DNA of 64,000 bases from Nibribacter roseus (lineage in GTDB: Bacteria; Bacteroidota; Bacteroidia; Cytophagales; Hymenobacteraceae): contig NZ_JBHSYQ010000005.1 of assembly GCF_042662225.1 (NCBI RefSeq), positions 1 through 64,000 on the forward strand. The letters are read 5' to 3'. The position numbers and the translations under genes are program-made. Under the pieces are notes generated by a model, which made no database searches, had not been told where the DNA came from, and was given only the letters and a program-made list of their open reading frames with translations. Of this stretch, positions 7,726 through 15,741 are shown in pieces. The stretch's first letter is position 1; each line of letters opens with the position of its first letter.

Positions 7726-9975
7726 ATGAAACTTCATTTAATTTTATTTCTGTTGCTTTTCTCCTTGCTGGTTTCCTCTTGCGCAGTGCAGAAAAGCACC
7801 AGTCATGTTGACCATAAAGCCCTGGAGCTGCAGGAGAAAATTTCTAAAAAACCCGTGTATGACCTGCTCAAGCGGGTTGTGCCGCAGCACGCGTCTTCCT
7901 TCGTGGTAGAGTTTATTCCGCAGGAAGACGGCAAGGACGTGTACGAGGTGGAGAGCAGGGGCGGCAAGGTCGTGCTGCGCGGGAACAACGGCGTGTCGGT
8001 GGCCAGCGCCCTGAACCACTACCTCAAGCACTACACCCACAGCAGCGTCACCTGGAACGGCAGCAACATCAATATTTCTAGCCCTATGCCGGTGGTGGCA
8101 CAGAAGGTGAGGAACGTAAGCCCCTACAAGTACCGCTACTACCTCAACTACTGCACCTTCAACTACACCATGAGCTGGTGGGACTGGGAGCGCTGGCAGT
8201 GGGAGATAGACTGGATGGCAATGAACGGCATCAACATGCCGCTGGCCCTGACGGGGCAGAACGCCATCCACCGCCGGGTGTACAAGGGCATGGGCCTCAC
8301 CGACAAGGACCTGGAGAGCTTCTTCAGCGGCCCGGCCTACTTCAGCTGGTTCTGGATGGGCAACCTCGACGCGTGGGGAGGGCCGCTGCCCGTGTCCTGG
8401 ATGGAGAGCCACGAGGCCCTGCAGAAGCAGATCCTGGAGCGGGAGCGGGGGCTGGGCATGACGCCCATCCTGCCCGCCTTCACCTGGCACGTGCCGCCGG
8501 CGCTGAAAGACAAGTTTCCGGAGGAAAAACTTAAAAAAACAAAATGGGACGAAATGGCGGCTCCTGTATATCTGCTGGACCCCGACGACCCGATGTTTGT
8601 GGAGATTGGCAGAAAATTCATTGAAGAGCAAACCAAAACATTTGGCACTGATCATTTTTATTCGGCTGACACTTTCAACGAAAACCGCCCACCCTCCAAC
8701 GATTCTACTTTTCTAAGCAACATCAGTAAGAAAGTGTACCAGTCTATGGCGGCGGCAGACCCCAAGGCGGTATGGGTTATGCAAGGCTGGCTGTTCCACT
8801 TCTCCCCTGAATTCTGGAAACCTATCCAAGTGCAAGCTCTTTTAAATGCGGTTCCGCATGAGAACATGGTCATTCTGGATTTGTACAGCGAGCGCAGCCC
8901 AATGTGGGAAAACACCAAATCGTACTACGTCAAGCCTTGGATCTGGAACATGCTACACAACTTTGGCGGTAACGTTAGTATGTATGGCCTCATGGACAGA
9001 ATTGCCACTTGGCCTTCTAAAACCCTACAAGATCCAGATAAAGGTAACTTGGTAGGAATTGGCTTAACCCCTGAAGGTATAGAAAGTAATTCGGTGATCT
9101 ACGACCTCATGATGGAGAATGCCTGGCGAACTACTTCCATTGATCTTGATACCTGGCTCCGTGGCTACACCAGACGCCGCTACGGAAAAGAAAATGAGCA
9201 TGCTAACCAAGCTTGGCAAATATTGAGGCGAACCGTCTATGCAGACAGTATTACTTCCGGCGGGCCTGAGTCTATTATTACCGGAAGACCAACCTTTAAC
9301 AGGAACACCAAGCGTGTTATTACTCGGTTTGCCTATGAACCCATAGCCTTAATACCCGCATGGGAGAAAATGATAGCCGCCTCAGAAGAATTGAAAAACA
9401 GCGAAGGTTTTCAATATGACCTGGTAGATGTAACCCGGCAGGTTTTAGGTAATAATGCCACTCAAGTGCAGGAGCAGTTTGTGCAGGCGTATAAAAAGAA
9501 AGATATAGCCGCATTCAGGCAGCACAGTACTGATTTTATTACCTTGATTGAAGACATGGATAAATTGTTGGCTACCCAAGAAGACTTGTTATTGGGCAGA
9601 TGGCTTAACTCGGCTAAAAGTTGGGGTACCACTGAGGCAGAGAAAAGGCTTTATGAGAGAAACGCCCGCAACCTCATTACCCTTTGGGGTGATAAGAACA
9701 GCAACCTTATGGATTATGCTAACCGGCAGTGGGCGGGGTTGCTAAATGGATTTTATAAACCGCGTTGGCAGCAGTACTTTACTGATGTTGTCGCCCAGAT
9801 GGAAAAGGGGCAGGAAATCAATCAGAGAGCTTTTGATGAAAAAATTAAGACATGGGAATGGGATTGGGTGAACAGCAATGAAACCTATCCAGACAAGCCA
9901 ATAGGAAATTCAGTAGATATAGCAAACGAACTGTTCCGGAAATACAACCAGAAAATAAAGAACAGCTACCAGTAA
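7726..9975 (+). CDS. Alpha-N-acetylglucosaminidase, glycoside hydrolase family 89
   Basis: A 749-residue lipoprotein (lipobox VSSC, Cys19) predicted to remove terminal alpha-linked N-acetylglucosamine from host glycans or glycosaminoglycans. Three NAGLU regions are visible: an N-terminal domain (about 40-110), a TIM barrel (about 130-470) with YRYYLNYCTFNYTMSWWDWE, and an alpha-helical C-terminal domain. The likely acid/base is Glu319 in DTFNE and the nucleophile Glu450 in GLTPEGIE. Their spacing matches the human enzyme (316 and 446). Bases from about 7910 to 8515 are strongly GC-rich, while the rest of the gene looks like the surrounding genome. The frame is nonetheless continuous. No other polysaccharide-degradation genes are adjacent. 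Confidence 0.93.
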   Translation: MKLHLILFLLLFSLLVSSCAVQKSTSHVDHKALELQEKISKKPVYDLLKRVVPQHASSFVVEFIPQEDGKDVYEVESRGGKVVLRGNNGVSVASALNHYLKHYTHSSVTWNGSNINISSPMPVVAQKVRNVSPYKYRYYLNYCTFNYTMSWWDWERWQWEIDWMAMNGINMPLALTGQNAIHRRVYKGMGLTDKDLESFFSGPAYFSWFWMGNLDAWGGPLPVSWMESHEALQKQILERERGLGMTPILPAFTWHVPPALKDKFPEEKLKKTKWDEMAAPVYLLDPDDPMFVEIGRKFIEEQTKTFGTDHFYSADTFNENRPPSNDSTFLSNISKKVYQSMAAADPKAVWVMQGWLFHFSPEFWKPIQVQALLNAVPHENMVILDLYSERSPMWENTKSYYVKPWIWNMLHNFGGNVSMYGLMDRIATWPSKTLQDPDKGNLVGIGLTPEGIESNSVIYDLMMENAWRTTSIDLDTWLRGYTRRRYGKENEHANQAWQILRRTVYADSITSGGPESIITGRPTFNRNTKRVITRFAYEPIALIPAWEKMIAASEELKNSEGFQYDLVDVTRQVLGNNATQVQEQFVQAYKKKDIAAFRQHSTDFITLIEDMDKLLATQEDLLLGRWLNSAKSWGTTEAEKRLYERNARNLITLWGDKNSNLMDYANRQWAGLLNGFYKPRWQQYFTDVVAQMEKGQEINQRAFDEKIKTWEWDWVNSNETYPDKPIGNSVDIANELFRKYNQKIKNSYQ

Positions 9976-10283
9976 GACGGGAAGTCAACAGATTGGTGTA
10001 GCCTGTAAAGTCAAATAGCTGTGAACCGTGGAAGCGGACGGTTTAAATTTTTCAGACTGCATTAATTTAACCCGTTGGAAACAGTAATCTATTTTCTTTT
10101 TTAGAACCTTGAAGGAAGAAGAAAAACGAGGCTGTTTTAGGGCTGTTTTCTCGAAAACAGGCAAGAATCAGAAAGTAGGAAGGTAAAGGGATGGGCAGAA
10201 GGTGCGTAACTTTTTCGGAGCCGAAAGAGTTTTAGCATTGTATTTGTATTAGGCTTGCCGTCTTACTTTTCTCTTGATTTTAA
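9976..10283. other. 308-base gap after the GH89 gene
   Basis: It contains one degenerate copy of the dispersed palindrome (10131-10163) and a weak promoter-like TGTATTTG at 10239-10246 ahead of the DUF4919 gene. I see no open frame or RNA gene worth calling and no canonical terminator for the GH89 gene. Confidence 0.45.
10131..10163. repeat. Dispersed palindrome, degenerate copy
   Basis: The left arm GCTGTTTTAGGGCTGTTTTC is complete, but the right arm reads GAAAACAGGCAAG, so only about 8 bp pair around the loop TC. It belongs to the family with arms GTTTTAGGGCTGTTTT and AAAACAGCCCTAAAAC. Confidence 0.5.
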
Positions 10284-10943
10284 ATGAAACGATTTCTGCT
10301 TTTAAGTACCTTTTGCTTGGCTTTTCTGATTCACGGGCAGGCCCAGACAATATCACAGATCAACTTTGATGCTATTAAAACGGCAGTGGCCTCCTCTAAG
10401 TCTGCCTATTATTATCCTAGCCTGCTTAAGCGGTATCATGCAAATGATGTCAGCCTTACTTCAGAAGACTACAAGCACCTCTATTATGGCTGGGTTTTTC
10501 AGCCGGGCTATAATCCTTACAAAGGCAATGATAAAGCTGACGCCCTAAACCAGATGCTGCTCTATGAGCGGTTTCCTGAAATTATCACCACCGGGAAAAA
10601 AATTCTGCAGACTGATCCCTTCAACCTGGATGTGATGTACCTGATGGTGATGGCTTATGGTGAGATGCGCAACAAAGCGGAAAGTGACAAATGGCTGGCA
10701 AAAGTAGAAGGCATTGCCGGAGCCATAAAAGCGAGTGGTACTGGTCAATCGCCGGAGAGTGCCGTGGTGTTGGTTGCCCCCCGTGATGAATACATGTTCT
10801 TGACTATGGTGGGCTTGCGCCAGGCGTCGGCTCCCCAACTGGTAGAGAATAAGTACCACCTGATACCAGTAAAATCGCCAAATAAGCTTAACTATACCCA
10901 AGTGTACTTCAATATTCAAAAACCGCTGGCACGTAAGAAATAG
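10284..10943 (+). CDS. DUF4919 domain protein, exported
   Basis: A 219-residue protein with an N-terminal signal peptide (FLLLSTFCLAFLIHGQAQT) ending near residue 21, so it is probably periplasmic. The body contains the segments YYPSLLKRY, LTSEDYKHLYYGWVFQPGY and QTDPFNLDVMYLMVMAYGEM, which fit DUF4919, a Bacteroidota family of unknown function with tetratricopeptide-like helices. A downstream palindrome separates it from the next lipoprotein gene. No catalytic motif is visible. Confidence 0.8.
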   Translation: MKRFLLLSTFCLAFLIHGQAQTISQINFDAIKTAVASSKSAYYYPSLLKRYHANDVSLTSEDYKHLYYGWVFQPGYNPYKGNDKADALNQMLLYERFPEIITTGKKILQTDPFNLDVMYLMVMAYGEMRNKAESDKWLAKVEGIAGAIKASGTGQSPESAVVLVAPRDEYMFLTMVGLRQASAPQLVENKYHLIPVKSPNKLNYTQVYFNIQKPLARKK

Positions 10944-10995
10944 CAGCGTCATCACTCTATCTAATTTACCTGCTTTTTTGAAAAGTAGTTAGCTG

Positions 10996-11029
10996 TTTTG
11001 GGGCTGGTTTAACAAAACCAGCCCTAAAA
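10996..11029. repeat. Dispersed palindrome
   Basis: Arms TTTTGGGGCTGGTTT and AAACCAGCCCTAAAA form a 15-bp stem with one G-U pair and loop AACA. The copy ends where an alternative upstream ATG of the next gene would lie, which argues against that start. Confidence 0.65.
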
Positions 11030-11055
11030 TGTATTACCTTACTACTCTACCAACT

Positions 11056-11511
11056 ATGAAAACAAAATTACTTTCAAGCTTAATGCTGGTTCTGGCGTTT
11101 TCCGCCTGCCAAACTCCGTCTGAAAACAACCAAGGCAACGACAGTGTCATGAATAATACGGTTGTAGCTGCCCCCTGTGATTTTACTCCCATTGATTCTG
11201 TCAGTGCCCAGAAACAGCTGAAAGGCGAGTGGGAGTTGGCGGGTGTAAAGCCGAACCGTATGATGGCTGACCAGCCCGATGAGTTTTTGACTGGTGAGCA
11301 GATCGGTACGCCCCGAGGATTGATCTTTTACGACAATAACGAGTTTGAGCAAACTTTGAACGGGCAGAAACAGAGAGAAAGGCAAAAGTATGTTCTGCAA
11401 GACGAAGGCCTTTCACCGTTGGCTTACCAGTTCTGGTTTTGCGGGGATAATACCCTTATCTTAAGTAACGTGGCAGCCGATGGCCCCACAGAGGTATATA
11501 TCCGGAAGTAA
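11056..11511 (+). CDS. Lipoprotein with possible lipocalin-like domain
   Basis: A 151-residue lipoprotein. The signal peptide MKTKLLSSLMLVLAFSAC ends in a lipobox with Cys18. The mature part begins with a short Asn/Ser-rich linker. It continues into a domain that starts with LKGEWELAGVKPN and contains RGLIFYDNNEFEQTL and NTLILSNVAADGPTEVYIRK, a layout reminiscent of Bacteroidota lipocalin-like proteins. This is a fold-level guess. The open frame extends to an ATG at 11029, but that ATG lies in the palindrome and would displace the signal peptide. The stop is only 5 bases before the DNA glycosylase start, so the two are probably in one transcript. Confidence 0.7.
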   Translation: MKTKLLSSLMLVLAFSACQTPSENNQGNDSVMNNTVVAAPCDFTPIDSVSAQKQLKGEWELAGVKPNRMMADQPDEFLTGEQIGTPRGLIFYDNNEFEQTLNGQKQRERQKYVLQDEGLSPLAYQFWFCGDNTLILSNVAADGPTEVYIRK

Positions 11512-11516
11512 CGGGA

Positions 11517-12155
11517 ATGCTTCAACATCATCAGCCCCCGCACTTTCAGCCCATTCCTCAGGAGTTTTATGCAAGGCCCCATGTTGAGACTATTGCGCTG
11601 GAGCTTCTGGGAAAATACCTTTTTAGTAACATAAGCGGAGTGGTGGCAGGGGGCATGATTGTGGAAACGGAGGCATATTCTGGCCACAACGATGCGGCCA
11701 GCCACTCAAGCCAGGGCCGCCGTACCAAGCGCACCGAAGTCATGTTTGGCCCACCGGGTGTAGCGTACGTATATCTGATTTACGGAATTTACTCGCTATT
11801 CAATGTAGTGACCAATGTAGAAGGAGCCGCCGATGCGGTTTTGATTAGAGCCCTTGAACCTGCCGAGGGCGTTGAAGAAATGAAGCTCAGGCGCAGCCTC
11901 ACCAAAGTTGAACCACGGCTAACCGCAGGTCCTGGGCTCTTAACCCAGGCATTGGGTATTAACACTGCACACACAGGGCTACCTCTTGCCGGACCTCATA
12001 TTTGGTTAGAAGACCACCAACTACAGATTCCGGAAGAAAGCATTGTTGCTGGCCCTAGGGTGGGAGTTGCCTATGCCGGTGCAGATGCCCTTTTACCTCG
12101 GCGCTTTAGTCTGAGGGACAACAAATGGGTGAGTAAGGCCAATCCGAAATACTAA
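11517..12155 (+). CDS. DNA-3-methyladenine glycosylase (AAG/MPG family)
   Basis: A 212-residue base-excision repair enzyme that removes alkylated purines such as 3-methyladenine. The AAG-type signature VETEAYSGHNDAASHSSQGR (about residues 45-65) holds the catalytic glutamate. It is followed by FGPPGVAYVYLIYGIYSLFN, another conserved AAG segment that lines the base pocket. GPRVGV near residue 182 fits the C-terminal conserved motif. The length is normal for bacterial members. It follows an unrelated lipoprotein gene by 5 bases and ends at a long convergent terminator. Confidence 0.92.
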   Translation: MLQHHQPPHFQPIPQEFYARPHVETIALELLGKYLFSNISGVVAGGMIVETEAYSGHNDAASHSSQGRRTKRTEVMFGPPGVAYVYLIYGIYSLFNVVTNVEGAADAVLIRALEPAEGVEEMKLRRSLTKVEPRLTAGPGLLTQALGINTAHTGLPLAGPHIWLEDHQLQIPEESIVAGPRVGVAYAGADALLPRRFSLRDNKWVSKANPKY

Positions 12156-12171
12156 TTTAGAAAAGTAGTAA

Positions 12172-12231
12172 TACCCTTCACAACAAGAGAGCCTGCCCAA
12201 AGTTGGGCAGGCTCTCTTGTTGTGAAGGGTA
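12172..12231. terminator. 28-bp perfect hairpin between convergent genes
   Basis: TACCCTTCACAACAAGAGAG followed by CCTGCCCA pairs without mismatch with the downstream arm around the loop AAGT. There is no long T-tract on either side. Its location between the glycosylase gene and the convergent KGG-motif gene makes a bidirectional terminator most likely. Confidence 0.8.
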
Positions 12232-12237
12232 TAGGCA

Positions 12238-12501
12238 TTAAGCATTGCGGCCGCCGCGTTCTTTATCAGAAATTGGTCGATCTAACTCGCTATGTCCGTG
12301 TTCTGGTTTGTTAGGTTCTGCTCTGGAGAAGGTGTCACCTAAGCCGGAGCTTTTATCGTTGTTTCTGCTACCACCTGTTCCGCCGGAGGCTTGGTTTGTT
12401 ACTTCAGTAGCGGGCGTTCCTCCTTTTTTGCCAGCTTCAAATGATTTCTCTGGGTTACTGCTGAACCCGTACTGCTCCTGGTTTTTATTCTGATTTTCCA
12501 T
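12238..12501 (-). CDS. Small hydrophilic protein with a KGG motif
   Basis: An 87-residue, charged, Gly/Asn-rich protein without membrane segments. Near the N-terminus it carries GFSSNPEKSFEAGKKGG, a single KGG-type motif of the sort found in bacterial stress-induced (GsiB-like) hydrophilic proteins. The rest (TNQASGGTGGSRNNDKSSG and similar) looks disordered. The frame could begin at 12528, but MENQNKNQEQYGF is the more natural start. A role in osmotic or desiccation stress would be by analogy only. Confidence 0.65.
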   Translation of the reverse strand: MENQNKNQEQYGFSSNPEKSFEAGKKGGTPATEVTNQASGGTGGSRNNDKSSGLGDTFSRAEPNKPEHGHSELDRPISDKERGGRNA

Positions 12502-12636
12502 CGTCTCTCTACATTTAAGGTGCAACATAGGCCGTGTTGGCCGCTTTTCTTTATTTAGTACGAGCCTGAAACGGAGGGGTTTATGGTAATCTGGAGGAAG
12601 GGGATGGATTAAAAGGAGATAGCAAAAGTTTGTTGT

Positions 12637-12672
12637 CTTGGGGCTGTTTTCCTGAAAATAAGCCTAAAACAG
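12637..12672. repeat. Dispersed palindrome, degenerate copy
   Basis: Left arm CTTGGGGCTGTTTTC and right arm GAAAATAAGCCTAAAAC belong to the two arm variants of the family (GGGCTG and TAAGCC), so they pair poorly in the middle. It lies just beyond the stop of the minus-strand methyltransferase gene. Confidence 0.5.
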
Positions 12673-12684
12673 GTATTCCACCTA

Positions 12685-13860
12685 TCACACTTTCTGGCAA
12701 AGCAGAAGTATTGGCTTGTTGTGCATATCAGTAGTGGCAAAAAGATAGTCAGAGCCGCCTTCCTTCAGCTTCAGTTTATCGCGCAATTGCGCAACCGATA
12801 ATGGATAATTACGGGCGGTAATATTCGCTTTTTTGAGTGGCAGGAGCTTCTGTAATTCTTTGGCGCTGGTTTTCGGTTTTGCCGTGATTTCGAAAATTCG
12901 GCCCGGAAATACCTCGCACAACTCAGTGGAGGTATACAGATGGCTGTTGCGGTGCAGCTTGTGCAGCCCATATTCCTGGCTTAACCACTTATAAGCGCCC
13001 GCTTTCAGAAGGGCAGTGTTAGGTTCGTACAGGAAGCGCTGCGGGTCAGAAAAGGTGGCATTGGCTTTTTCTTCCTGAGCTTTGGTAAAGCTGATTTCCT
13101 GCGGCAGCTGATCTGGCCTCAGATTCACGGCTGTGATGGTGGGTGCGTCTGTAGCCTCAGAAGATAGCAGGTACAGCACTTCTTTTACTTCGTTCTGTAC
13201 CGCCACTACCCACACCTGCCCTACCTGACTAAGGTCTTGCAAAGCTAAATCTACATCTAGCATAGGAGCGGTTTTAAGCAGCACCTTCTTACTTTTCTGA
13301 AGCAACAGCGGCAGCAAGTTCAATACATCTGGTTCGCAATCTTGCAGCAGGTGCACACGCTCTTGGCTCTGCCCACGGCGGGCGGGGTCCAGGTAAATGA
13401 CATCTACGGGATCAGTCAAGCCCTGCAGAAAATCTTCTGCCTTAGTTGAGTGTACCTCAATATTCTTTACTTCTAGCTGCTCATAGTTATAGGCGACAGT
13501 TTGCGCCAGTTCAGCCTGATGTTCCACGTAAAACACTTTGTCAAACCTTTGGGCAAAATAGAAAGAGTCGACCCCAAAACCACCAGTCAAGTCTGCCAGT
13601 ATCTGGCCCTGCACTATCTTAGCTTTATAAGCGGCGGTGATGTCAGAGGAACTTTGCTCCACAGACAGGTTAGCCGGAAAAACAAGGTTTAGGTTTGACG
13701 CCCACAGGGGAAGTTTTCCTTTAGCTTTTTGCCTCGCCCGTATTTGCTGCGCCAGTTTAGGAACATCCAGCTCAGGCCACTTTTTGCCTTGCAGTACCAG
13801 CTGGGCGGTGTCGGAAGAAAGGTGCTGGGCAATGAAATCGCGTTCCGCTGGGCTGAGCAT
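12685..13860 (-). CDS. SAM-dependent methyltransferase with THUMP-like domain
   Basis: A 391-residue predicted nucleic-acid methyltransferase. The central class I fold has motif I DLTGGFGVDSFYFAQ (about residues 91-105) and a downstream VIYLDPARR motif. The C-terminal third matches the THUMP-like domain often attached to this group (PGRIFEITAKPKT, KANITARNYPLSVAQLRDKL). The family is widespread in Bacteroidota but its RNA target has not been settled as far as I know. Six copies of a heptamer lie 8-49 bases upstream of the start codon, in the presumed 5' leader. The gene stands alone between oppositely oriented neighbours. Confidence 0.85.
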   Translation of the reverse strand: MLSPAERDFIAQHLSSDTAQLVLQGKKWPELDVPKLAQQIRARQKAKGKLPLWASNLNLVFPANLSVEQSSSDITAAYKAKIVQGQILADLTGGFGVDSFYFAQRFDKVFYVEHQAELAQTVAYNYEQLEVKNIEVHSTKAEDFLQGLTDPVDVIYLDPARRGQSQERVHLLQDCEPDVLNLLPLLLQKSKKVLLKTAPMLDVDLALQDLSQVGQVWVVAVQNEVKEVLYLLSSEATDAPTITAVNLRPDQLPQEISFTKAQEEKANATFSDPQRFLYEPNTALLKAGAYKWLSQEYGLHKLHRNSHLYTSTELCEVFPGRIFEITAKPKTSAKELQKLLPLKKANITARNYPLSVAQLRDKLKLKEGGSDYLFATTDMHNKPILLLCQKV

Positions 13861-13867
13861 TTATTTT

Positions 13868-13914
13868 AATTAGGAATTAGGAATTAGGAATTAGGAATTA
13901 GGAATTAGGAATTA
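13868..13914. repeat. Heptanucleotide tandem repeat AATTAGG x6
   Basis: Six perfect copies of AATTAGG plus a partial AATTA run directly upstream of the methyltransferase gene; on the coding strand they read CCTAATT. Each unit is 7 bp, so copy-number change would alter leader length or promoter spacing by a non-multiple of a helical turn. No interspersed spacers, so this is not a CRISPR. Confidence 0.9.
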
Positions 13915-13985
13915 CTGCATCTAGCCTCCTTTTTCCAAAGTAAATGTAAAACCGACTTTGCTAACCAACAACCAAAAATAAGCCT

Positions 13986-14023
13986 CGTTTTGGGGCTGTT
14001 TTTCAGAAAATAAGCCTATAACG
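13986..14023. repeat. Dispersed palindrome, hybrid arms
   Basis: Left arm CGTTTTGGGGCTGTTTTTC and right arm GAAAATAAGCCTATAACG. The left arm is of the GGGCTG type and the right of the TAAGCC type, so the outer and inner parts pair but the middle does not. It lies just upstream of the ahcY promoter. Confidence 0.55.
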
Positions 14024-14039
14024 TACATCAGCTAGTCCG

Positions 14040-14070
14040 TTGATGATGATAAACTTATTCCGTACCTTTG
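14040..14070 (+). promoter_or_regulatory. Bacteroidota-type promoter of ahcY
   Basis: TTG (14040-14042), 20 bases, then the perfect -7 element TACCTTTG (14063-14070). Transcription would start near 14077, leaving about 20 bases of leader before the ahcY start codon, too short for a riboswitch. Confidence 0.7.
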
Positions 14071-14096
14071 CGGTTACTATAAAAAGCTGAACTACA

Positions 14097-15404
14097 ATGG
14101 TAGAAACGTATTTGAAGTACAAAGTAAAAGATATTTCCCTTGCCGATTGGGGAAGAAAAGAGATTAAATTGGCTGAGGCCGAAATGCCGGGCTTGATGGC
14201 CATTCGGGAAGAGTACGGTGCCAGCCAGCCTTTGGCGGGAGCCCGTATTGCCGGTTGCTTGCACATGACTATCCAGACTGCCGTTTTGATTGAAACATTG
14301 GTAGCGCTTGGTGCCGAGGTAACCTGGTCTTCCTGCAACATCTTCTCTACCCAAGACCACGCCGCAGCTGCCATTGCCGCCGCCGGTATTCCGGTATATG
14401 CCTGGAAAGGTATGACCGCCGAGGAGTTTGACTGGTGCATTGAGCAGACTTTGTTTTTCGGAGAAGACCGCAAGCCATTGAACATGATTCTGGACGACGG
14501 TGGTGACCTGACCAACATGGTGTTTGATAAATACCCTGAGTTAGCCGCTGGCATCAAAGGTCTGTCTGAAGAGACTACCACGGGTGTGCACCGTCTGTAC
14601 GAGCGTATGAAAAATGGCACCTTGTTAATGCCGGCTATCAACGTGAACGACTCGGTAACCAAATCTAAATTCGACAACAAATACGGCTGTAAAGAGTCAT
14701 TGGTAGATGCTATCCGCCGTGCCACTGATGTGATGATGGCTGGTAAAGTAGCTGTTGTGGCGGGCTATGGTGACGTAGGAAAAGGTTCTGCCGCTTCATT
14801 GCGTGGTGCCGGTGCCCGTGTTATTGTAACGGAGATTGACCCAATCTGCGCCCTGCAAGCTGCTATGGACGGCTTTGCCGTTAAGAGAATGGAGAACGCT
14901 ATTCCGGAGGCTGATATTGTGGTAACCGCTACTGGTAACTTTAACATAATCCGGGCTGAGCACTTCAAAGCCATGAAAGACAAAGCTATTGTCTGCAACA
15001 TCGGTCACTTCGACAATGAGATTGACATGGCTTGGCTGAACGAAAACTACGGCCACACGAAAGATACTGTTAAGCCACAGGTTGACCTGTACACCATTGA
15101 TGGCAAAGACATCATCGTTCTGGCCGAAGGTAGATTGGTGAACTTAGGTTGCGCCACTGGCCACCCGTCTTTCGTGATGTCTAACTCATTCTCTAACCAG
15201 ACCTTGGCTCAGATTGAACTTTGGACGAATGCTGAGGCTTACGAGAACAAAGTATACACTCTGCCTAAGCACCTGGATGAGAAAGTAGCACGTCTGCACT
15301 TGTCTAAAATTGGGGTGGAATTGGAAGAGCTTTCTCCAGAGCAGGCTGCCTACATTGGCGTAGAGGTGGAAGGCCCATTCAAACCAGAATACTACCGTTA
15401 CTAA
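14097..15404 (+). CDS. ahcY: Adenosylhomocysteinase (S-adenosyl-L-homocysteine hydrolase)
   Basis: A 435-residue cytosolic enzyme that splits S-adenosylhomocysteine into adenosine and homocysteine with bound NAD. The N-terminal substrate domain contains GARIAGCLHMTIQTAVLIET and SSCNIFSTQDHAAAAIA. The NAD domain contains GYGDVGKGSAASLRGAGARV and IVCNIGHFDNEIDM. The C-terminus KPEYYRY is the family hallmark that closes the cofactor site. Length is typical of the bacterial form. It has its own promoter and a strong terminator, so it is monocistronic. It would clear the by-product of methyltransferases such as the one encoded next to it, but the two are divergently transcribed and otherwise unlinked. 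Confidence 0.97.
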   Translation: MVETYLKYKVKDISLADWGRKEIKLAEAEMPGLMAIREEYGASQPLAGARIAGCLHMTIQTAVLIETLVALGAEVTWSSCNIFSTQDHAAAAIAAAGIPVYAWKGMTAEEFDWCIEQTLFFGEDRKPLNMILDDGGDLTNMVFDKYPELAAGIKGLSEETTTGVHRLYERMKNGTLLMPAINVNDSVTKSKFDNKYGCKESLVDAIRRATDVMMAGKVAVVAGYGDVGKGSAASLRGAGARVIVTEIDPICALQAAMDGFAVKRMENAIPEADIVVTATGNFNIIRAEHFKAMKDKAIVCNIGHFDNEIDMAWLNENYGHTKDTVKPQVDLYTIDGKDIIVLAEGRLVNLGCATGHPSFVMSNSFSNQTLAQIELWTNAEAYENKVYTLPKHLDEKVARLHLSKIGVELEELSPEQAAYIGVEVEGPFKPEYYRY

Positions 15405-15441
15405 TATTTCTGTTTCCGGCCTGTTTTCTGGGAATGAATAT

Positions 15442-15482
15442 AAAAACGCCCGGCTTCTATAAAGAGGCCGGGCGTTTTTTTG
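15442..15482 (+). terminator. ahcY: Intrinsic terminator of ahcY
   Basis: Stem AAAAACGCCCGGC with GCCGGGCGTTTTT (13 bp), 12-nt loop, then a T-run. It lies 37 bases beyond the ahcY stop. Confidence 0.9.
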
Positions 15483-15741
15483 TAAGGGTAGAGCGGTGTT
15501 GATTATATTTCTACTGAGGGAAAAGGGGCGACAATTAGGGTATCTGTTAAAACTTATCTTCTTTCAAATCTTTTGATAACCTATGAGTAGTGGCTTGCTT
15601 AAAAAAGGTAATTACTCCGCATGCATGGTTGAAAAGAGGGAAATGAGTAAATTAGGGGCTAGATCTTCACAGGGGCCTGAGGCATAACAGCGTTTTTGGC
15701 CTATATTTTCAAAAGACATCAAAAAGCCACCTCATCACCAT
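15483..15741. other. Gap before the acyltransferase gene
   Basis: About 260 AT-rich bases between the ahcY terminator and the acyltransferase start. A TATATTTT at about 15702 is a partial -7 match without a good upstream element. I see no open frame or RNA structure. Confidence 0.4.

Noticed and set aside
7744..8655. A 303-codon open frame antisense to the GH89 gene, and a 118-codon frame at 8178-8534 on the plus strand
   Set aside because: Both are by-products of the GC-rich patch, which depletes stop codons. The translations are low-complexity (His/Val/Ala or Gly/Ala/Arg-rich) and the real GH89 frame covers the same DNA.
13868..13914. Repeat array as a possible CRISPR
   Set aside because: The seven-base units are directly adjacent with no spacers and no cas genes are nearby.
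13920..14096. A SAM or SAH riboswitch upstream of ahcY
   Set aside because: The promoter leaves only about 20 bases of leader, too short for any known aptamer of this type.
14003..14725. A 240-codon open frame antisense to ahcY
   Set aside because: It lies opposite an intact, conserved gene with its own promoter and has no recognisable domain.
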